Positions 1 through 7,244 of a stretch of 12,157 nucleotides of DNA are shown here, piece after piece (within the stretch, counting starts at the first letter, position 1; every line of letters begins with the position of its first letter). Made by a program: the position numbers and the translations under genes. Under the pieces are notes generated by a model that was not told the DNA's origin, made no database searches, and worked only from the letters and a program-made list of their open reading frames with translations. Source of the DNA: Candidatus Aminicenantes bacterium UBA4820 (GTDB lineage: Bacteria > Acidobacteriota > UBA4820). The stretch lies in NCBI GenBank assembly GCA_002402325.1, contig DHFQ01000159.1:1-12157 (forward strand), read 5' to 3'.

Positions 1-121
1 TATAAATCAATATCGGATTTTGGGGGTTCTTTCCCTACTTTTGAAATACCTGTCTTCTGGAATTTTAAAATTTGAAGAACATTTGTGGGAAATAGATATG
101 GATAAAAATTGGCAACAAAAT
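1..121. other. Left edge, no supported gene
   Basis: I can support no gene here. Plus frame 2 is open from the window edge to a TAA at 152-154, but its last codons run through the terminator hairpin. Plus frame 1 is open only to TGA at 73-75. One minus-strand frame is also open across the segment but has no ATG, GTG or TTG start inside it. Any of these could be the edge of a gene that lies mostly outside the window. Nothing here resembles a family I know. Confidence 0.4.
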
Positions 122-152
122 AAAAAAAGGGAGGACAAAGTCCCCCCTTTTT
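122..152 (-). terminator. Rho-independent terminator of the lipoprotein gene
   Basis: An 8-bp stem (129-136 with 140-147) closes a 3-nt loop and is flanked by A7 on the left and T5 on the right. Read on the minus strand, all eight pairs form (seven Watson-Crick pairs and one G-U wobble) and a T7 tract follows, 18 nt after the lipoprotein stop codon. Read on the plus strand, the same position is an A-C mismatch. The hairpin is therefore better suited to minus-strand transcription, although it may work weakly in both directions. Confidence 0.85.
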
Positions 153-170
153 AAAAAATATTATTGAAAA

Positions 171-1316
171 TTAGTTGACCAGAATTACAACTGTTCTTTC
201 AGCCCTGAATTTATCCTTGTTTAAGATTTTGATTTCAGCCTTTGAACCATCCGCTGGAATGACAACGCTAAAATCTTCATCAACCTTAAAGGTTGTTGGG
301 ACAATTCTCACCTTCTTTATGGAAGGAACTCCGCACTTTTCTGCGGTAAGAGACATTGTATCTGAAGTCCTTAAATCAATCCTGTCAGGGAAATTGTTTT
401 CAGCAAAGTTCAATATTTTTGCAGAGCCAAAAACAGGATCTTTAACAAGCCCCGAATCAACAAGTGATTTTCTTTCGCCCGCTCTGTAAAATACGCTATT
501 CAATTTTGATTGAAGTTCTTCCGAAAGTTCTCTTGTCTCTGCCAATCTTTTAACAAGTTCCTCCCTTTCCTGCTGGAGAAGAATTACATCCTGATTTAAT
601 TGATCTCTTTTTTTCTCAAGTTCTGCAACCTGCTCAAGGAGGGTTGTCTTCTCTTTTTGCAAAACCTCTTTCTGGCTTATTGCCTCATTCTTTTCAGTAA
701 CCAACTTTTTCTTGGCTGCCTGAATTACTCCATAAGGGCTTACAGCGGCATCTCCTTGAGTAACAAATGTTCCGTAAACCCCATTGTCATAGAAGTTCCA
801 TACTTTAAAACCAGGAACAAGTTCATCCATAATATTTGTCTGATAGACAAGTTTCTTTGCAGTTGCTTCATCAAGCCCTTTTTCTTTCGTAAGATAATTC
901 ATTGCTATATCAAAATGCCTGTCACCCCTATTAACTAATACTGGCGTCGGGAGCTTCTTTTCAAGATCCTGAATTTGAACTTTCAGGTCTTCAATGTCTT
1001 TTTGTTGCTTCAAAATGTCAGAAATTAAATCCTTGTAACCAATACCTTCTTCACTTTGCAGTTTCTTTTCAAGGACAGCCCTTTGTTCAGGACCAAGGCT
1101 CTGATCAACAACAAGCCCAAGGTCTTTTCCGCCATCCTTGACATACTGTCTGATCATTTGATTCAGTTTCTCTTGCTTTTCATTAATTTGTTTTTCAAGT
1201 TTGGCAATCTTTTGAACTTCTTTCATCTGTCCAGAAATTGTAGGGGACTCTTTGGGCCCACAGGAAAACATCGCCACAAGAAGAATTAAAACCAAACCGA
1301 CAATAACTTTTCTCAT
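171..1316 (-). CDS. Coiled-coil lipoprotein, LysM-like centre
   Basis: This 381-residue protein is predicted to be exported and lipid-anchored. It starts with MRK, a hydrophobic stretch (about residues 4-17) and a somewhat atypical lipobox ending in Cys19 (M-F-S-C). Two Lys/Glu/Gln-rich coiled coils follow (about 30-58 and 80-121). A segment at about 127-176 has the cadence of a divergent LysM repeat (V-x-R-G-D near the start, V-P-G-F-K-V-W near the end). A long coiled coil spans about 203-273. The last 105 residues look like a small beta-rich domain that, from memory, resembles the C-terminus of Cbp1-like/Bacteroidetes coiled-coil lipoproteins; I could not check this. The start is well fixed by AAGGAGG at 1328-1322, five bases before ATG. 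It is transcribed alone, divergently from acyP, and ends at the terminator at 122-152. Its function is unknown. A structural or cell-wall-linked envelope role is an inference. Confidence 0.85.
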   Translation of the reverse strand: MRKVIVGLVLILLVAMFSCGPKESPTISGQMKEVQKIAKLEKQINEKQEKLNQMIRQYVKDGGKDLGLVVDQSLGPEQRAVLEKKLQSEEGIGYKDLISDILKQQKDIEDLKVQIQDLEKKLPTPVLVNRGDRHFDIAMNYLTKEKGLDEATAKKLVYQTNIMDELVPGFKVWNFYDNGVYGTFVTQGDAAVSPYGVIQAAKKKLVTEKNEAISQKEVLQKEKTTLLEQVAELEKKRDQLNQDVILLQQEREELVKRLAETRELSEELQSKLNSVFYRAGERKSLVDSGLVKDPVFGSAKILNFAENNFPDRIDLRTSDTMSLTAEKCGVPSIKKVRIVPTTFKVDEDFSVVIPADGSKAEIKILNKDKFRAERTVVILVN

Positions 1317-1340
1317 TTCAACCTCCTTTATCTAACACCA

Positions 1341-1346
1341 TATAAT
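1341..1346 (+). promoter_or_regulatory. Putative -10 box for the acyP transcript
   Basis: A perfect TATAAT lies 43 bp before the TTG start of acyP, giving a leader of about 37 nt. The -35 is poor: the best candidate, TTCAAC at 1317-1322, matches three of six positions at an 18-bp spacing. The region is very AT-rich, so a chance match is possible. The location between two divergent genes supports a promoter. Confidence 0.4.
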
Positions 1347-1375
1347 ATGTTATCATATTTTTTTTTGTATTACAA
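1347..1375 (-). promoter_or_regulatory. Putative sigma-70 promoter of the lipoprotein gene
   Basis: On the minus strand, TTGTAA (1375-1370) lies 17 bp from TAACAT (1352-1347), which would give a leader of roughly 24 nt before the ATG at 1316. The -35 and -10 are each only a partial match. An A9 tract (T9 on the plus strand, 1358-1366) lies inside the spacer. Confidence 0.4.
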
Positions 1376-1378
1376 GAT

Positions 1379-1383
1379 GGAGG
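1379..1383 (+). promoter_or_regulatory. Shine-Dalgarno fixing the TTG start of acyP
   Basis: GGAGG stands six bases before TTG at 1390. No ATG or GTG in frame sits nearby, and the acylphosphatase fold begins a few residues after this TTG, so the non-ATG start is well supported. Confidence 0.75.
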
Positions 1384-1389
1384 ACATTT

Positions 1390-1665
1390 TTGGTAAAAAA
1401 GGGATTTATAGTAAAAGGCATTGTTCAGGGTGTTGGCTTCCGCTACTTTGCTGTAAAAAGGGCTAACCTTTATGGAATAAAAGGATATGTCAAAAATCTT
1501 GATGATGGATCTGTAGAAATCGGGGCTTATGGATCTGAAGAAGCAATGTCAAAGTTTGAAAAGGAGATTTCAATTGGACCCTCATCCGCATCAGTGTTTT
1601 CAATAAAAACTTTTAATGTTTTAAAGAACCTTGAAGATTATAGAGGTTTTGAGATACAATATTAA
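1390..1665 (+). CDS. acyP: Acylphosphatase
   Basis: Acylphosphatase (EC 3.6.1.7) hydrolyses acyl phosphates such as acetyl phosphate or 1,3-bisphosphoglycerate in the cytosol. The 91-residue length is typical of the family. The phosphate-binding signature G-x-V-Q-G-V-G-F-R-x-F is intact at residues 10-20, with catalytic Arg18. The second signature, G-x-V-x-N-x-x-D-G-S-V, follows at 32-42 with catalytic Asn37. The start is TTG with a strong Shine-Dalgarno sequence. It is the first gene of the plus-strand array, and tRNA-Arg begins six bases after its stop, so the two are probably co-transcribed. No substitution of key residues is visible. Confidence 0.95.
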   Translation: MVKKGFIVKGIVQGVGFRYFAVKRANLYGIKGYVKNLDDGSVEIGAYGSEEAMSKFEKEISIGPSSASVFSIKTFNVLKNLEDYRGFEIQY

Positions 1666-1671
1666 ATTTGA

Positions 1672-1747
1672 GTGCCTGTAGCTCAGCGGATAGAGCACCT
1701 GCCTCCTAAGCAGGGGGTCGTGGGTTCAAGTCCCGCCAGGCACACCA
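1672..1747 (+). tRNA. tRNA-Arg (anticodon CCT)
   Basis: A complete 76-nt cloverleaf can be drawn. The acceptor is 1672-1678 with 1737-1743, and the D arm is 1681-1684 with 1693-1696. The anticodon stem is 1698-1702 with 1710-1714, around the loop CTCCTAA. The variable loop is 5 nt. The T stem is 1720-1724 with 1732-1736 (one G-U pair), closing the loop TTCAAGT. The anticodon CCT is at 1705-1707 and reads AGG. The discriminator is A1744 and CCA is encoded (1745-1747). It sits between two protein genes with no visible promoter or terminator of its own, which implies processing from a longer transcript. Confidence 0.96.
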
Positions 1748-1765
1748 CAAAAAAAGGAGAATATT

Positions 1766-2575
1766 ATGCAGAGAAGAAAACTCAAAAAGCAGGAAATCCG
1801 CAAGGACCCTTTCAGGGAATTTTTGGCAAAAACTTTCACAGAGATTGAAACGAGCCTTGAGACAAACTGGAAATCGTATCTAATTGGTTTTATAACACTG
1901 ATAGTAGCGATTGCATTAATCTACTTTTACATACAGAGCGTTCAATTAAAAAAGGAAAAAACTTCCTATCTAATTACACAAATTCTTGAAACCGCACAAT
2001 CTCCTGTATTGGATAAAAATGATCCCAAAATAGATAACTATAAAAAATCTCAGATGAAATACTTTACATCAAGCGATGATAAAGCAACTGAACTTAAAAA
2101 ACAGATAAAGGAATTTGAAGATTTATCCCCTTCTAAAGATCAAAAATGTGCTGTTATGCTTGCAAAGGCTTCCTCTGATGCGAAATCAGGGAATTACTCT
2201 GAAGCGCTCAAAACGCTTGAAGAAATTTCAAGAAATTCAAAATACAAGCCCTCCGCTCTTCAGATGATGGCTAATATCTATGAAATCCAGAAGGAAAATG
2301 AAAAAGCAGAAAATATTTATAAGGAACTTTCAAAACTCAATTCTCCTGATCTACCGAAGCCTATTGGATTAAAACTTCTTGCTCAATTTTATGAGAGACA
2401 AAACAAGAAGGATGACGCCATAAAAACCTACAAAGACATTTTGACTTTTATGGAACAAAACAAAAACAAAGAATCTAAAGAACCTCCTGAAACTTTACTC
2501 CTAAAAGCACAGTCACCCCAGACCGATTTTGCCTCACAAATTAGACAAAAGATAACCGAGTTGCAGAGTAAATGA
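1766..2575 (+). CDS. Membrane-anchored TPR protein
   Basis: This 269-residue protein has a basic N-terminus (R/K-rich, residues 1-13), one membrane span at about 37-57 and a long soluble C-terminal part, a layout seen in YfgM-like tetratricopeptide proteins. By the positive-inside rule the basic N-terminus stays in the cytoplasm and the repeats face the periplasm. TPR-like helix pairs are recognisable at about 129-157 (A-K-S-G-N-Y-S-E-A-L pattern), 163-191 (N-E-K-A-E-N-I-Y) and 201-230 (K-K-D-D-A-I-K-T-Y). GGAGA at 1756-1760 precedes the ATG. The stop overlaps the start of the sigma-54 activator gene (ATGA), so the two are translationally coupled. TPRs bind proteins; the partner is unknown. 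A role in envelope assembly or secretion-associated chaperoning is an inference from YfgM and BamD-type proteins. Confidence 0.85.
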   Translation: MQRRKLKKQEIRKDPFREFLAKTFTEIETSLETNWKSYLIGFITLIVAIALIYFYIQSVQLKKEKTSYLITQILETAQSPVLDKNDPKIDNYKKSQMKYFTSSDDKATELKKQIKEFEDLSPSKDQKCAVMLAKASSDAKSGNYSEALKTLEEISRNSKYKPSALQMMANIYEIQKENEKAENIYKELSKLNSPDLPKPIGLKLLAQFYERQNKKDDAIKTYKDILTFMEQNKNKESKEPPETLLLKAQSPQTDFASQIRQKITELQSK

Positions 2576-4119
2576 GTTCAGATAACGAAAAGACTTTTGC
2601 ACAAGATGAAATCTCAAACCTGAAGGATAGGGCTGACCTTGAAACTCTTTTCAGGCTTTCAAATGTTCTAAGTTCTATAACAGATCTTCAAACCTTGCTT
2701 GAGAATCTTGTGGAACTTGCAATTGAGAATTTGAATGCTGAAAGAGGAGTGGCTTTTTTGATTGATAAGGCTGGCGGGCTTTATCCAACCGCTGCGAGGT
2801 CTTTGTATCCCGAAGACATTGTTGATGCTCACAAAATTGCACTCACCGTTGTCAAAGAGGTTGTTAAAGGAAAAAATGAATTTTTGTCTGCAAATGTTTC
2901 TGAGGACACAACTATTCGTAGCGAAAGCGCAGTATTTTTTAACATATTAAGCGTTTTGTGCGTTCCGATAATTTATCAGGAGAAGGTTTTAGGGGCACTT
3001 TATCTTGACCACGGGAAAAAGGCAGGGGCATTTTCTGAAAGAGATTCAAATTTTTTAAAGGCATTCGTTAAACTTTCAGCCCCTTTGATTTATCACATTA
3101 TTGAAAAAGAGACTTTGTCTGTATCCTCTTCCATTGTTGAAGAACAGCGTTTTGAGAAGGAGTACCCAGAAATAATAACAAATTCACAACAGATGATCCA
3201 GATTTTTGAAACACTTGATCTAATTGCACCTTCCAATGTTTCAGTGTTAATTTTAGGAGAGAGTGGAACAGGGAAGGAATTGATAGCGAGGGCAATACAC
3301 TCAAAATCATTAAGAAGAGAAAAAAGATTCATAGTTCAAAATTGTGCTTCCATCCCCGAGACACTCCTTGAAAGTGAACTTTTTGGATATAGAAAAGGGT
3401 CATACACAGGAGCAACCCACGATAAGCCAGGCCTTTTTGAAGTTGCTGATGGGGGAACACTTTTTCTTGATGAAATTGGAGACCTTTCCCTCTCGTCTCA
3501 GGCAAAGATTTTAAGAGCGCTTCAAGATGGAGAAATAAGGAGAATTGGCGACAATACACCAATAAAGGTTGATGTAAGAATTATTTCTGCAACAAACAAA
3601 GATTTACAGGAGCAAATTTTTAAGGGACTTTTTAGAGAAGATTTATTTTACAGGCTAAACATAGTAACGATAAAGGTTCCGCCCCTAAGAGAAAGAAAGG
3701 AAGATATTCCTCTTCTCGCAAGACATTTCCTTTCAACCTACTGTCAGAAATTTGGAAAACATTACGCCGGGATAGAACAAAGTGTTGTAGAACTTTTGAC
3801 AGATTACAACTGGCCTGGAAATGTCAGACAACTCAAAAATGAAATGGAGAGAATAGCAATTTTACTCAAGGAAGGGGAAATCGTTACTCCATCCAAGATT
3901 TCTGAAGTCATACATCAGAATGTTTTAATGAAAACTTCAGCAGATTCAAAAACCTTGAAAGATGTCCTTGACCAGATTCAGGAAAGAATGGTTATTGAAA
4001 CACTCTCAAAACATAAATGGAACAAGACAAAGGCTGCAGATGAACTTGGAATAACAAGAAGGGGACTTTTGAAAATGATCGAGAGGATGGGATTAGATAG
4101 AAGAAAGAAAAAGAGGTAA
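2572..4119 (+). CDS. Sigma-54-dependent activator (GAF, AAA+, Fis)
   Basis: This 515-residue NtrC-class activator uses ATP hydrolysis to remodel sigma-54 RNA polymerase. A GAF sensor domain (about 26-178, ending near G-A-L-Y-L-D-H) replaces the usual receiver domain, so it probably responds to a small ligand rather than to a histidine kinase. The AAA+ domain (about 200-435) has Walker A G-E-S-G-T-G-K-E at 229-236 and Walker B G-G-T-L-F-L-D-E at 294-301. It also has sensor I near S-A-T-N (339-342), arginine-finger residues in F-R-E-D-L-F-Y-R (354-361) and sensor II near G-N-V-R-Q-L (416-421). The sigma-54-contacting loop reads G-S-Y-T-G-A (276-281) instead of G-A-F-T-G-A. A Fis-type helix-turn-helix is at about 482-505, followed by a basic tail. 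It overlaps the TPR gene by 4 bp and directly abuts pgsA (TAA then ATG). No -24/-12 promoter is visible in the gaps of this window, so its targets are unknown. Confidence 0.93.
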   Translation: MSSDNEKTFAQDEISNLKDRADLETLFRLSNVLSSITDLQTLLENLVELAIENLNAERGVAFLIDKAGGLYPTAARSLYPEDIVDAHKIALTVVKEVVKGKNEFLSANVSEDTTIRSESAVFFNILSVLCVPIIYQEKVLGALYLDHGKKAGAFSERDSNFLKAFVKLSAPLIYHIIEKETLSVSSSIVEEQRFEKEYPEIITNSQQMIQIFETLDLIAPSNVSVLILGESGTGKELIARAIHSKSLRREKRFIVQNCASIPETLLESELFGYRKGSYTGATHDKPGLFEVADGGTLFLDEIGDLSLSSQAKILRALQDGEIRRIGDNTPIKVDVRIISATNKDLQEQIFKGLFREDLFYRLNIVTIKVPPLRERKEDIPLLARHFLSTYCQKFGKHYAGIEQSVVELLTDYNWPGNVRQLKNEMERIAILLKEGEIVTPSKISEVIHQNVLMKTSADSKTLKDVLDQIQERMVIETLSKHKWNKTKAADELGITRRGLLKMIERMGLDRRKKKR

Positions 4120-4713
4120 ATGGCAAAAGCAAAAGTGTGGAATACGCCAAACATCCTTACACTATTTAGAATCTTTTTGATTCCTTTCATCGTTGTAGTT
4201 TTACTCACAAAATTCCAATTTGAAGAATGGTTCTCCCTAAATAGAGAAACCATTGCAATTATCTTGATTTTGATTGCTTCAATCACAGATGTTCTTGATG
4301 GTTATATAGCAAGGAAAAGAAAACAGGTTACGACTTTAGGGCAGCTTCTTGACCCCATTGCTGATAAACTCCTCGTTTCTTCGGTCTTAATATCTTTAGT
4401 TGATATGAGGCTTGCTCCAGCATATCTTGTTGTAATAATAATAGGGAGAGAATTTGCAGTAACTGGCATAAGGATGGTTGCAGCAATGCACCAAATTGCA
4501 ATCCCTGCCGGGAGTCTTGGTAAAGTCAAAATGGCTTTTGAAGTAATCGCTATGTGCTTAATAATCTGGGGAAATCAAAGTGATTTTAAAATTATTCTTG
4601 ATATAGGAACCATAGCACTTTATATTGTTGCCTTTGTTGCAATTGTTTCTCTCGTTGAATATCTTATAATCTTTATCAGAAAAGTTGAACTTTTCAAAGA
4701 AGACTTAGAATGA
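4120..4713 (+). CDS. pgsA: CDP-DAG glycerol-3-phosphate phosphatidyltransferase
   Basis: PgsA transfers a phosphatidyl group from CDP-diacylglycerol to glycerol 3-phosphate, the committed step toward phosphatidylglycerol and cardiolipin, at the inner membrane. The 197-residue length is normal. The CDP-alcohol phosphotransferase motif is complete: D57, D60-G61, A64-R65, G74, D78 and D82. The N-terminal N-x-L-T-x-x-R segment (11-17) is typical of bacterial PgsA, and several hydrophobic spans follow. Its ATG lies immediately after the activator stop, and its own stop overlaps the transporter start (ATGA), so all three are coupled. Other CDP-alcohol transferases (PssA, cardiolipin synthase) are less likely given length and N-terminal motif. 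Confidence 0.93.
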   Translation: MAKAKVWNTPNILTLFRIFLIPFIVVVLLTKFQFEEWFSLNRETIAIILILIASITDVLDGYIARKRKQVTTLGQLLDPIADKLLVSSVLISLVDMRLAPAYLVVIIIGREFAVTGIRMVAAMHQIAIPAGSLGKVKMAFEVIAMCLIIWGNQSDFKIILDIGTIALYIVAFVAIVSLVEYLIIFIRKVELFKEDLE

Positions 4714-7244
4714 GAGAGGTAATATTTAGATTCGCTGCAAAATTTTTTGGCAATCATTATAAAAAGGTATTAATAGTTGTTGCTACGATTTTTGCAATTA
4801 TAATAACTTATCTTGCTATTTTCCCGCCAAAAATTGAATCCGATATTATGTCTTTACTACCACAGAAAGACCCTGTGGTTAAAGATTTTAAATCTGCACT
4901 TGATGACTTTAAGAGCATTGACCACCTTTTTGTCCTTGTCAAAGTAAATAACAAAGATGGAACAATTGAAGATTATTTTGACAATGTTGATGAGTATGTT
5001 GATTATTTAAAGAAAAGTGGCCTTATCTCATCTGTTGAATACAGGATTCAAGACCTTGAACCAGCAATTAAAGACCTACTTCCGTATCTTTTTTTATATC
5101 TTGATGCAGATAATTTAGATGATGTAAAAAAGGCTTTTTCTACTGATGCTATTAAATCAAGCATGGCAAAAAATAGGGAAAGAATATCAAGGCCTACATC
5201 GTTTTTTGAAAAGCAACTCGTAAGATTGGACCCTCTTTCTCTTCTTCCAGTTTTAAAAGAACATTTTTTGGGTAAATCAAAGCAGTTAAAGGTTGACCTT
5301 TCAACTGGTTATTACCTTTCAAAAGGAAAGGACTACTCTTCGCTTCTTATAATAGTCAGGCCTAAAGAACCTGCACAGGACATTGTTTTTGGTAAAAAGC
5401 TTTTTAAGACATTAAAAGAGATTGAAAAAGAGATTAAAAAAAATGACCCTGATTCATTCGTCCTCTCCTTTTCTTATGGTGGAGGATACGCTGTAAACCA
5501 ATCCGATTCTTCGCTCGTTATTCGTGATGCAATCTTAAATACACTTTCTTCTTTCATTTTAGTTCTTCTTGTAACCTTTTGGTGCTTCCGTTCAAGAATA
5601 GCCCTTGTTTATGGTTGGCTTCCACTTTTACTCGCACTCATTTTTACGCTTTTTATTATGAGGCTTTTTGGAGGTAATATAAGTTCTGCAACTGCATCAA
5701 TAGGTGCTTTGCTTATCGGGCTTGGGATTGATTTCTCAACGATTCTGTATGGAAGGTTCATCAATGAAAGAAAAGAGGGCGAGACTCTTGAGAAGTCCTT
5801 AGAAAGGACAATGGTCAACACATTTAAAGGGGTTTTTGTAGGTGCTGTAACAACGATGGCAACCTTTCTTTCAATGTTGATCACTCCTTTTAATGGTATG
5901 AGACAGATTGGAGTTTTAGTTTCTTTAGGAATATTCCTTGTTTTGCTTTTAAATTTCATTCTATTTCCATCAATGATAACTTTTCATTACTACCATAAAA
6001 AGAAAAAGGGTAAAGAGCCAAAACTTCGCCTCAACAGCTTTGGAATTGACAGGATTTCCCATTTTTCAGTTAAATACCCAATTGTTGCAATAATTTTCTC
6101 TGCGGGTGTAACACTTTTATTTGGATATTATGCTCTAAAAATCTCTCTTGATGATAGCGTTCAAGCGTTGAGGAGCCCTAACAACAAGGGGCTTGCTGTT
6201 ACAAGAGAAATCAATGAATCTTTTGGTGCCTCTTTTACATATATGATGGCGACTTTTGAGGGCTCATCGCCATTTGAGATTGTTAAAAAGGCAAAAACTA
6301 TAACAGAAAGTTTGAAGCCATTAAAAAGTGACGGAAGAATTCTTTTTAGTGACTCTCTATCAACATATCTACCACCTGAAGTTGAACAGAGAAAAGTTAT
6401 AAAGAAACTATCCGATCTAAAAAAAGAGGGTTTCAATTATGAAAGAATAGAGAGAGATTTTAAAGAAGCGTGCAAGGAGAACAACTTTGATAGTAACTAT
6501 TTCAAAGATTTTCTTTTAGGTTTAAAAAAGATGTTTGACCCTGAAATATTGACCTATGAAAGACTATCATCAAGCCCGCTTGCTCCATATACGGATATGT
6601 TTATCGTTAATAAAGGGGAAAATAAATACCGCGGTGCTGTATATATTTATATTTCAGAAGAATATAAGAGAAATGAACCTTATGGACTTGCTGAAACAGT
6701 AAAAAATGTTTGCCCTGATGCAACTGTTACTGGAATAAACAGGCTTAACAAAACTCTAAGACACGAGATGAAAGTTGGGTCATTAAAAACTATAATCGTT
6801 GGAACCATCTTTGTTTTCCTGATCGTCTATCTTGACTTTAAGTCTTTCTTTATTTCATTACTTTCACTTTCTCCCTTATTTATCTCTCTTGTGTGGCTTT
6901 TAGGTTCAATGGCTTTACTCAAAGAACCATTAAATATGATGAACATATTTGTCTTGACAATGATTATAGGTATAGGATCAGACTATGGAATTCACATTAT
7001 TCACAGGTATAGAGAATCAACAAGAAAAGATTTTAGAAGAATAATAAATGAAAGTGTAAAAGGGGTAATAATTGCTGCTCTTACAACGATAGCCGGGTTT
7101 GGATCTTTGTACACTTCAAGTTTCCCGGGACTCAAGTCAATAGGCCTTGTTGCGTTACTTGGAACATCATTTTCTTGTTTTAATGGTATCTGTTTTCTTA
7201 TGGCTACATTATCACTTCTTTCAAAGAGAAAAAGAAGGAAGTAA
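4710..7244 (+). CDS. RND-superfamily (MMPL/HpnN-like) transporter
   Basis: This is an 844-residue inner-membrane transporter with the duplicated RND layout. There is one span (about 18-38), a large extracytoplasmic domain (about 40-270), a bundle of spans (about 276-424), one span (about 457-475), a second large extracytoplasmic domain (about 478-690), and a last bundle (about 692-834), for about 12 spans in all. Both halves keep the G-x-x-x-D-F/Y proton-relay motif: D341-F342 in G-L-G-I-D-F and D758-Y759 in G-I-G-S-D-Y. This motif is characteristic of MMPL, HpnN and Patched-like members, which mostly move lipids or other hydrophobic molecules. The length is short for AcrB-type efflux pumps, and no adaptor or outer-membrane channel gene is adjacent. 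The start overlaps pgsA by 4 bp and the stop overlaps tatA by 1 bp. The exact substrate cannot be told from sequence; lipid transport is an inference strengthened by the pgsA neighbour. Confidence 0.88.
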   Translation: MREVIFRFAAKFFGNHYKKVLIVVATIFAIIITYLAIFPPKIESDIMSLLPQKDPVVKDFKSALDDFKSIDHLFVLVKVNNKDGTIEDYFDNVDEYVDYLKKSGLISSVEYRIQDLEPAIKDLLPYLFLYLDADNLDDVKKAFSTDAIKSSMAKNRERISRPTSFFEKQLVRLDPLSLLPVLKEHFLGKSKQLKVDLSTGYYLSKGKDYSSLLIIVRPKEPAQDIVFGKKLFKTLKEIEKEIKKNDPDSFVLSFSYGGGYAVNQSDSSLVIRDAILNTLSSFILVLLVTFWCFRSRIALVYGWLPLLLALIFTLFIMRLFGGNISSATASIGALLIGLGIDFSTILYGRFINERKEGETLEKSLERTMVNTFKGVFVGAVTTMATFLSMLITPFNGMRQIGVLVSLGIFLVLLLNFILFPSMITFHYYHKKKKGKEPKLRLNSFGIDRISHFSVKYPIVAIIFSAGVTLLFGYYALKISLDDSVQALRSPNNKGLAVTREINESFGASFTYMMATFEGSSPFEIVKKAKTITESLKPLKSDGRILFSDSLSTYLPPEVEQRKVIKKLSDLKKEGFNYERIERDFKEACKENNFDSNYFKDFLLGLKKMFDPEILTYERLSSSPLAPYTDMFIVNKGENKYRGAVYIYISEEYKRNEPYGLAETVKNVCPDATVTGINRLNKTLRHEMKVGSLKTIIVGTIFVFLIVYLDFKSFFISLLSLSPLFISLVWLLGSMALLKEPLNMMNIFVLTMIIGIGSDYGIHIIHRYRESTRKDFRRIINESVKGVIIAALTTIAGFGSLYTSSFPGLKSIGLVALLGTSFSCFNGICFLMATLSLLSKRKRRK

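Noticed and set aside
600..938. Plus-strand open frame opposite the lipoprotein gene
   Set aside because: It is the complement of a clear minus-strand coiled-coil gene with a signal peptide and strong ribosome site; the translated product has no recognisable features.
1317..1389. Possible sigma-54 (-24/-12) promoter in the divergent region
   Set aside because: I found no GG-N10-GC arrangement in this gap, nor in 9086-9148; the sigma-70-like boxes fit better.
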